Of a stretch of 64,000 bases of DNA, positions 56,101-64,000 are shown in pieces. The notes under the pieces were generated by a model. That model worked only from the letters and a program-made list of their open reading frames with translations. It was not told the origin of the DNA and ran no database searches. Position numbers and translations under genes: made by a program. Positions within the stretch are counted from its first letter, which is position 1. Each line of letters opens with the position of its first letter. This DNA comes from Synaphobranchus kaupii (lineage: Eukaryota; Chordata; Actinopteri; Anguilliformes; Synaphobranchidae): positions 103,359,893 through 103,423,892 of the forward strand of contig CM056380.1 in the NCBI GenBank assembly GCA_029718625.1, in the 5' to 3' direction.

Positions 56101-57184
56101 AGGTGCACTATGCAGGATTTTTAGCCTTTCTGTGGTCCTGTGTTTACAATCAAGTCTCCTCCTCTGTTCTAAACACCCCGCCCACTCCCCTCCGTTGAGG
56201 GAGAGATTGTATAGTACGGGCAAGAAATGTGAAAAATGTCAAGCGAAGATAAGAAAATAAAATTTTTAGCAACATGCATTGTTCTATGTGGATGGTAACA
56301 GTAATTGGGCAGTGTTATAACAATTAACTGGATGCTTTTGAAATAGTTTTGAAGTCATCAGCTCCCCACCATCGACCCCAGCTTCATTCATATACTGTAG
56401 GCTACGTCGCATTGGATAAAAGCGTCTGCTAAGAAGCATGAATCTGGCTCATTGTTACTGCCGTCTCGACTAACGCAGTTATAATTGGGATTCTTTGTTT
56501 CCAACGTAAATGTTGGCAGTGGTTTCAAGGGTTTTAGCCTACTGTTTTCCTGGTGCGAGAGTGGATGACAAAGGCTACAACCTCAAGCTCCCGCTCATTA
56601 AAAAAAACACTCCTAAGCAGAAATTACACCAGGTTGAGAAAATCAGAAGTTTTAAAGACTGATTTTATTTCATTATAGGCCTATAACTGTATCAAACCCA
56701 TTTGCAAGCTTGTGATCTCGGGACCCGCTTTCTGTTTTAAACTGTGGCAGTGGAGAAATTCAGCCAGCTCAGTGCCCTAAATGTCTGGCTGAAAAAATGG
56801 CGTGCTTGTTCAGTGTGGCTAATGGTATTCTGAACATTAATTTAGAACTGGGATGTAAAGAACGGAATCATGTGTGGAATAAGTAGCCTAACATTAGTAG
56901 ACCATAAATTGTCTATCGTAGCTAGCTAATACCATGTAAAGTAAATGACTTTTTCATGAACTTATTTGTATACAAATATTAGGCTCTGTAGCCACACCCA
57001 CCCCTCCCCACACAGAAAAGAGCTCCAACGCCCAGAAACATCCCGAAAACATCTTGGAATAATAAATACAGGCAGAGGAGCAAGGTTTCTGCATTTTTTT
57101 TTAAACAGAGATTGCTAGTGCTTCATAGATATGACTGAGCATGGCTATTTTATAATATTTTTAAAGTAAAAAATCCTGCACCTT
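56101..57184. mobile_element. Second TTAA-flanked inverted-repeat element
   Basis: TTAA lies at 56097-56100 and 57185-57188. The left end AGGTGCACTATGCAGGATTT and the right end, inverted, AAGGTGCAGGATTTTTTACT match except for a 6-7 base gap. C-rich segments near both ends (CACCCCGCCCACTCCCC and ACACCCACCCCTCCCCAC) interrupt the interior. A LINE/SINE-type tail phrase, TTGGATAAAAGCGTCTGCTA, lies at about 56414-56433. No coding capacity. Confidence 0.65.
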
Positions 57185-57188
57185 TTAA

Positions 57189-58258
57189 AGCCTATGATGG
57201 ACAGCTCTCACTTTCGCTCAGCCAAGTTGACACTCAGCGTCTGTTTGTGTGTGATAAAGTGTTGTGCTATAGCAGGGCACAGCTTAGTTATGATGGTGAC
57301 ACCTCTTATTTTTTCCTTTCTCTCTCTCTCTGGCAAAGGGTTGGAGGTGCTTCAAAACTGGACAAATAACCTAAAGTGTACAAATTCTCACTGACCCAGT
57401 TAATATTTGGTGCGAAGTACCAGAACGAAAGGCCAATCTTGAGCATACTGACCAACTGTATTTTTTTGGCAAACTGGAGGCAGCCAACAAACAATGTGGT
57501 TCTGATGTGGAGAACAGTGATGGTGGCAAAGGAGCAGGACCCAGAAGAAGGAAGTCTGGTGTACATATTGCACAGAAACATGAGAAGTTATAGATTTTTA
57601 TGAATTTTTTGCAAAGCTGTTTTCAGTGGCCTTTTTTAGTCTTTTTTTAATTCTCTCTCTCTCGCTTGCTCGCTCTCAACTGTGAGCCCACGCACCACAC
57701 ACAGGGCTTGTAAACAGCAGTGAGGAAATCATGTTACAGCCAGAGAAGAGCAGGGCTCCCCAGAGTTGTTTACTGCAGAATGTAAATGGATAGGGAGAAA
57801 CAAGCATGGCATTATCCCAAAGCCAACATTAGATTTAACCCGGATCATTTGCACACACTGATTTCATGGTCAGCGCTTCATTGTCATTGTTTTATTAAGT
57901 AAAAAAAAAAAAGCACCCTTTTTATTGTTATTGTCAACTGTAGACTTTGATCATTATTTGCCCTGTCGATTCCCCTTTACCTTTTTTTTAGTGTTCAGGC
58001 CAGTCTTTTCCAATTTTTCTTGGAAAGCATATTTGTGTCTGTTAAAAGTGCTATGTAAATTCATTGAATTGCATTTATTTTTTTAAATCTCATATGTAGG
58101 TTTCCAGTTTCCAAAGGCATCACCTGGGCAGTAGAGGGGGTCGCCAAAAAATCAAGGAGGAGCATGAGTCACTGCCACCTCTTCACCACTGTTCCTCGAA
58201 CCTGAGGCCCCCCTTCCGCCTGGCAGTCACCCCCGTGCACATTTGAACCTCCCCAATC
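57189..58258 (+). other. zhx3 5' flank and probable 5' UTR of the coding exon
   Basis: No open frame of note. A pyrimidine-rich run followed by AG at 58098-58099 (or 58106-58107) could be the splice acceptor of the exon that holds the zhx3 start codon, leaving about 150-160 bases of 5' UTR. (CT)n runs lie near 57318-57332 and 57650-57665. Confidence 0.4.
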
Positions 58259-60793
58259 ATGGCCAGCAAGAGGAAATCCACAACCCCATGCATGATCCCC
58301 CCAAAAACGAACCGCCCCCCACTGGACCGGGACTCTACCCCCCCAGACCCCCCGCCGCCCCCCACCAAGAATGGCGCGCCCCGAGAAGGGAGGGAGGGAC
58401 GAGGACGAGCCCGTACCCTCCGCTGTAACCGCCATTGTGAGAGTGCTGGGCTCAAAGGACTGCAGCCAGTCATCCTGGTCTGAAGAGGGCGCTGTTGCAC
58501 AACAAGGAGGGGACTCCTACACCTGCCAGCCTTGTCGCTTCGAGTCCCGGGACCTCAACCTGTTCCTGGACCACGTGTACAGTGGGGCACCCTGAATTCC
58601 GCGCCGACCCCACTTTCCACTGCAACGGACTGTGGGGTTTCCTCTCCCAAATTTGAGGGGCTCGCACTGCACAATGCGCGAGGCGCACCCCAGCTTGGGC
58701 GCGGCAGGCAGCACCACTAGCGCCGCCCTGCAGGTGAGGCGACGGGATCGGCGAGTTCGGGTGGAGCAGAGCCTGGTCAACGGGGAGGGGACGCGGGAGG
58801 CCGAGATCACCATCACAAAGACGCCCATCATGAAGATGCTGAGGGGGAAATCGGAGCACAAGCGCATTGTGGTTGTCCCATGCTGGGGCGGTGGAGGAGC
58901 CGGGCCAGAGGCGGTGAGGAAGGACCCCCCAAATGGCCATGCCCCCCACCCACCATCGTGCCTCCCACTGCCAGCATCGTTCACAATGGGACCCGCCCCC
59001 CAAGGCCCTGCCTCAGCTGTCGTCGGCCATACAGATTGTGAACGGCTCGGGTGCCCTGCCCCTGCTCAAGACCGCCATCAGCCAGGTGGTGACTGTGGTG
59101 CAGAACCCGCACCCCCGCACCAGTCTGCCCCCATCACAGTCCTCCTCCTCCTTCCTCCTCTTCCTCTTGTTCCTCCTCCAGCACCTCCTCCAGGAACCTT
59201 CCCAAGGTGATGATCCCGCTAAGCAGCATCCCCACCTACAACGCCGCCATGGACTCCAGCAGTTTCCTCAAGACGTCCTTCAGCAAGTTCCCGTACCCGA
59301 CCAAGGCGGAGCTGTGCTATCTGACCGTGGTCACGCAGTACCCCCCGAGGAGCAGATAAAGATCTGGTTCACTGCCCAGCGGCTGAAGCAGGGCATCAGC
59401 TGGTCGCCGGAGGAGATTGAGGACTCCCGCCGCAAGATGTTCAACACCATCATCCAAGCGCCGTCCGCTGGCCACTTCGCAGCCGGCACAGGCACGCCAC
59501 GCCCACCAGGGCCCTGCTCACCGCACTTTCACGGTCCTACCCCGCGCCGCTGGGCTCAGGGGGGGTCCCGCACATCCTGCAGGGTAGCCTGGTAGGGCAG
59601 GGGGGTATGATTGTCACCCAGCCCGTGATCACTAATGGCCTGCAGGTGAGCAGTGCCCCCGTGACCCTGGCCGTGACGCCCCGCCCCCAGCCCCCGCCCC
59701 CAGACACAGGCCCGGCCAGCCGCCGCGGTGGGGGCCGATAAGGGCAGGGCCGTGGGAAGCAGCAAACCGAGTCCCTGGAACAGCCGTTGCCAGTGGCAAC
59801 GGCGTCATTAGCAGCAATAACCTTACCAGCATTATCACCAGCAGTATCTGTAGTAACAGCACCAGCAACGGAAGCACCAGCAACAGTGGCACCAGCAACA
59901 GTGGCACCAGCAACCATAGCAACACCAGTAAAGTCAACCTTAACAATGCTGCCATTAAAGCCAATGGCGACGGCTGCGGTAAAATGGGAGATTCGGCAGC
60001 CGTGGTGGCAGTTCCACCCATCCTCAAGGGGGCGCCCAGTTCTCGAACCCTCCCCAGCAGCTTCCTGGACCCCAGTTTCTACAAGAGCAAGAAGTCCGCA
60101 GAGCAGCTGGGGACGCTGAAGCAGAGCTTCTGTGCGCTGTGAGTTCCCCGGGCAGGATGAGGTGGAGCGGCTCACCAGGCTCACTGGCCTGACGGTGCGC
60201 GAGGTGCGCAAGTGGTTCAGCGACCCGCCGCTACCACACAACCGCAACCTGAAGGGCCCGCGGTCAAGCACGGGCGGGGGCCCGTTCGCTGGCGGCGCCC
60301 CTCCTGGACCTCACCGACAGCCCCTCGTCCTCTTCCGGGAGCCCCCAGTCGCCCCTAGCGACTGCGACCAGTGGCGACGGCGAGCCCGGCACGGCGGGCC
60401 TCCCCCCGTCTCAGATGGCGGATTTTACTGCTGTGCGCTACAAGGAGCGTGACCCCCCAGCAGGTCCGCGCCCTGGAGGCGAGCTACGCCCAGGACCCCC
60501 TGCCCTCCACTGAGGAGGTGGACCGACTGCGCACTGAGACCAAGATGACCCGACGTGAGATCGATGGCTGGTTCTCTGAGCGCCGCAAGAGGGCCACGCC
60601 AAAAAGGAAGAGAGGGGAGGGTGAGCAGGAGGAGGATGAAGATGACGAAGAGGACGATGACGGAGGTGAAGGGAAGAGTGACCCGGACGACCCCTTGCAG
60701 GGGACGTCAACGCAGCAGTTGCGCCAAAGAGGATGAGCTCAAGGCCAACCCCAAGGTCAAACCCCATCAAGATCAATCTGAAGATGCTGAAGG
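58259..60793 (+). CDS. zhx3: Zinc fingers and homeoboxes 3 (ZHX3), large coding exon with disrupted frame
   Basis: ZHX3 is a nuclear transcriptional repressor that dimerises with ZHX1/2 and NF-YA. The start [17 protein letters not shown] at 58259 matches the vertebrate protein. Fragments then follow in the correct order but in changing frames. Zinc finger 1 reads [19 protein letters not shown] (58520-58580). Zinc finger 2 reads [21 protein letters not shown] (58615-58680). The motif [18 protein letters not shown] follows (58803-58856). Homeodomain 1 reads [35 protein letters not shown], then [16 protein letters not shown] (59200-59450). Homeodomain 2 reads [17 protein letters not shown] and [10 protein letters not shown] (60140-60225). 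Homeodomain 3 reads [19 protein letters not shown] and [17 protein letters not shown] (60465-60590), followed by an acidic tract. The last recognisable words, [10 protein letters not shown], end at a GT at 60794. At least ten frame changes are needed, so this is either error-ridden assembly or a pseudogene. Confidence 0.85.
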
Positions 60794-61247
60794 TAGGCAG
60801 GTTCACTGGACATTTTTATTTCTCCTTATCACTGTGATTTAAAAAGATTAATTTTAAGCTTAAAACACTCTGCAAATACAAATTGTCATTCAGTACAGTT
60901 TTAACATGATATTAACAGTACTACGTTCTGTTTGAATCCCCATAGACACAAAATGGAGGAAAATGTGCAAGAATAGATGCATGTGTACACAGTTATGTTA
61001 GTTAAGCATCATTGTCACGTATTAAATTAACTCAGATTATTAAGTGTCTTAGGTTTTTAGGTTTTATTTATTTGCACAATAATAAGGTTAACAAAACAAA
61101 AAAAAGAACAATACAATAAAAAGTACATCATAAAACAAATATCTGTGCAGGTGAGGAACAGAAACCCGAGAGGGTTTATAAGATCCCCTCACCTTTTGGG
61201 AAACATAGGTGTATAGATTAAGTATATTATTGTATTATAATAATACA
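60794..61247. other. Region after the zhx3 exon (intron or spacer)
   Basis: It begins with a donor-like GTAGGCAG directly after the last zhx3 codons. AT-rich, with no homeodomain text. Confidence 0.4.
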
Positions 61248-61470
61248 TACAGTGCATTCCGGAAAGTATTCACAGCGCTTCACTTTTTCCACATTTTGTT
61301 CTGTTACAGCCTTATTCCAAAATTGATTAAATTCATTTTTTCCCTCAAAATTCTACACACAACACCCCATAATGACAATGAAAAAAAGTTCTTTTGAGAT
61401 TTTTGCAAATTTATTAAAAATAAAAAACTAAAACTTCTCATTTACATAAGTATTCATACCCTTTGCTTTA
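61248..61470 (+). mobile_element. Solitary Tc1-type terminal segment
   Basis: TACAGTGCATTCCGGAAAGT, then TTCACAGCGCTTCAC and TTTTTCCACATTTTG, is built like the left end of the Tc1 at 39381 (CAGT...GGAAAGT...TTTCACATTCTCCATGTTTT). It is followed by the same AATTCTACAC and CCCATAATGACAA phrases. The transposase and right end are absent. It abuts palindromic repeat copy D. Confidence 0.7.
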
Positions 61471-61494
61471 ACGTATTTTTAAAGTATCATATTT

Positions 61495-61960
61495 CATATT
61501 TGGTAGCATATCCTTTACATGCTGTTACTTCCTGAAGTCTGTGACCATCAACATCAAAAAACTGTCCATATCTTATTTTCAGGTACTGTTACAAGCGATA
61601 CTATAACCTCTCTGCATTTGAATGGATCTCTATGGAAATTGGGGGGTGAGACTAGATTCAGCTGTAAATTACACTGGTACAGTATGGAACACATGGCTGG
61701 CTAAATGGCTGTAAGTTATCAAGGGTCCTGAGCTATCAAACGAGCCCCAAACCATCACTCTGTTGCCAGATATGGAGTAGATGTGGATGGATCACTGCAA
61801 GGGTTATTTCTCCGGACTCATTTTTCCTATAGAACTCTATGGGGAAAAAAGTCAGGAGAAACAACCCTTAAAGTGATCCATCCACATCTACTCCATATCT
61901 GGCAAAAGAGTGATGGTTTGGGGCTCGTTTGATAGCTCAGACCCTTGATAACTTACAGAA
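61495..61960 (+). repeat. Palindromic dispersed repeat, copy D, with a 250-bp palindrome
   Basis: This is the most complete copy of the family. The first 210 bases parallel copies B and C. The segment 61709-61958 then folds on itself: the left arm starts CTGTAAGTTATCAAGGGTCC and the right arm ends with the complement. Near identity holds through GCTATCAAACGAGCCCCAAA, CCATCACTCT and GATATGGAGTAGATGTGGAT to a centre at about 61834. Confidence 0.88.
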
Positions 61961-64000
61961 GTTTAAGAAATACGTTATAAAATAATTTAGTGAATGGAGG
62001 AATCATGATGCTCCAGAATCATGGAACAATTTTGGAGTAAAACAATTAAATAATGTAGTCCTTTTTCCAGTATTGCCTTTACTATTTTGGGCAGCTGGTC
62101 TGTATAAAATGTTTTTTCTGTAATAATTAAGGACAGAGATTGACAAGTCATACAAGATCTTTGGGGTAAATGCTATTTCAACTGCTAGCAGTATAAATAA
62201 CCATTTCAAATGTTTTTGGGTTGCAGTATTCCATACAATAAATGAATAACTCAGCAGATGTTTTGTCATATTCTAATGCATTGAATAATGGTTTAGGAGT
62301 TCAGTTTTTCACAGACATCATACATATAGTACTGTAGCTTTAGAATTTTTCAAAAGGTTAGCTATGTTACCTCTGCTTTCCGAAGTAGACATGCACAATA
62401 GACCAGAAGTTCCTTCATTCAGAGGTCAGACGTTCATTCTGGCTTTCTTTAACCCCTTCACACGGATGCCAAATTTGGGAAGTCCTCACCTATTTAGGTA
62501 CTGTTCTATTTGAAGCTTTATATATTCATATTTATTTTGATATTTAGATAAAAATAAAGTGCCACAAATGCATGGAACTTTGGAAAAATGCAAGGAAAAA
62601 AAAAAAAAAAATTTTCTTTATTTTACAATGAAATACTGAGAGCTACAAATGTAAAACAGGTAGAATATACATTTCCTGGATCATACACTCCTTGTCCACA
62701 AATCTGAGGGTGATATGCAGAACTACTAAAGATCTATGATGCAAAATGTAAAAAATACCCTGTTGTCCCTTAGTGTCTCCAAATCTATCGAAAATGGTTA
62801 AATTGTGCACTGCTGTAAATCATAAAATAAGTAAGGAATAAACCACGACGGGCTGTCCCGTTATTGGAAAATAATGTACGACGGGCGTGGTGATGATTAA
62901 TGGAATTACAATAAAATACTTACTTTGTTTAAAGATAAAGAAATGTAGAAATATAGCCTAAATATTTATCAGTTTTAACAATAAATTGGACTGGACCACA
63001 CACAAAAATTTTTATTTAATTTTTTTTTTAAAGTAAAGGTAACGCAACTTTAGAAATAAAAAAATAAAAAAAACATTTTATTCACACGCATACATATACA
63101 GCCAGTGTACAAACAAGAGGTAAATGCCAGAGTATACATTAATCAATTAGCCTATATCGCAACTTTGGAAATTTGAAGACTGATTGTGGGAGGGGATAAG
63201 ATAGGTTCTCTCTTGTCCAGGGTGTTGATCATTTTTTTTAAAACCTTCACACAGTCTTCATCGGAGCCATGTCTTTTGCTAAATAAAATGCGATGATTTC
63301 GGTTGTCTCCGTTTGCCTTCGAGAGCCTGCTGGATACGGGGATATGGTGAACGAACCCATAATGGTTGTCTGTGTCGCAGAAAGAGTAGCCTAGCCTAGG
63401 CACCAATACTGGGCTGTGTCTGATCAGAACGCTATCTACTGCGCCCAGTGTACTAGCATACTGTATCTACTGCTTACTGCGTGGCCTGCTGTTTAGTGAC
63501 ATGCAGTAATGTTACGCGAAAAATATCCTCCATAGCCTACTATTATCACTGAAAACCTGGAATAAGTATCATGCTGGGTTATTACGAACACTCAATTTAC
63601 ATCGCAGCGGCCAAAATCGTAATTGCGATTAATATACAATGGCCTATTTGCTGCTTTTCGACTACTTGGCTAACCGTGCCTTGGGAGACGGTGTGTCTTT
63701 GGGGACCGTGCAGATAGGTTTGCAGAGAGCTTCTGTTTGCACGTGGTCAGCATGCCTTTAATGGGATTACTAGGGTGTTCCCACTTCCCATGCTAATCGC
63801 ATGAATAGGCACGCTCATCGAATTTACGAACATTCGGCATTCATCATCTGATACACCTGGGTTGTGCATGTTTCATGAATCCCCAATTGGCTTTTCATAG
63901 GAACCTTTCTTAAGAACAAAAGTGGGAAGAATATAAGAAGTTTAAGAAGTTGTGACTTTAACCGCTGTATTTTTTTCTGTGCTTCCTGAAAGGTGACCAA
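61961..64000. other. Right edge of the window, no gene recognised
   Basis: AT-rich sequence with A-runs near 62597-62612 and 63058-63073. An 84-codon minus frame at 63152-63406 is open but unrecognised. If zhx3 continues, its next exon lies beyond 64000. Confidence 0.4.

Overview
The window is nuclear DNA of a ray-finned (teleost) fish. Three things point to this: GT-AG spliced vertebrate genes, dense Tc1/mariner and hAT elements with teleost-type SINE and LINE repeats, and many microsatellites. The species cannot be named from the sequence. No prokaryotic, viral or CRISPR-like system is visible. I found no convincing undescribed biological system; the unusual material is mostly transposon biology plus one badly frame-disrupted gene.

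Layout. (1) 483-8705, minus: sgk2, a serum/glucocorticoid-regulated AGC kinase, with 12 coding exons resolved to the base, an intact 356-residue frame and a decayed Tc1 transposon in one intron. (2) 8706-13370: AT-rich spacer with a hAT-type fragment. (3) 13370-19990, minus: srsf6, a two-RRM SR splicing factor with six intact coding exons, an unusual poly-glycine hinge and a visible polyadenylation signal. (4) 20010-26450: spacer with LINE fragments and a repeat carrying a perfect oestrogen-response-element palindrome. (5) 26454-28693, minus: acot8, peroxisomal acyl-CoA thioesterase 8, with six intact coding exons ending in the SKL peroxisome signal. (6) 28757-34640, minus: a nearly complete but decayed non-LTR retrotransposon (ORF1, endonuclease, RT, RNase H). 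Its 3' end lies directly against the acot8 first exon, and it carries a SINE and a second insertion.

(7) 35161-43000: a transposon graveyard. It holds a Tc1-like element split by a SINE, a nearly intact Tc1 whose transposase has one stop and no ATG, a deleted Tc1 derivative, and one copy of a palindromic repeat family. (8) 43000-58100: a gene-poor stretch with CpG-rich patches, presumably the 5' non-coding part of zhx3. It contains a TTAA-flanked element invaded by a hAT MITE, a 54-bp minisatellite and a second TTAA-flanked element. (9) 58259-60793, plus: zhx3 (zinc fingers and homeoboxes 3). The zinc fingers and homeodomains 1-3 are recognisable, but the frame shifts about a dozen times and homeodomains 4-5 are not seen. 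(10) 60794-64000: more repeats, including a 250-bp near-perfect palindrome.

The four genes have human counterparts on 20q12-q13, so this is a conserved but rearranged vertebrate neighbourhood. They do not form one pathway: SGK2 is a PI3K/PDK1-dependent kinase, SRSF6 a splicing factor, ACOT8 an enzyme of peroxisomal lipid metabolism and ZHX3 a transcriptional repressor. Exon coordinates were set by matching splice sites and reading phase by eye. Family assignments come from recognising conserved motifs, not from database searches.
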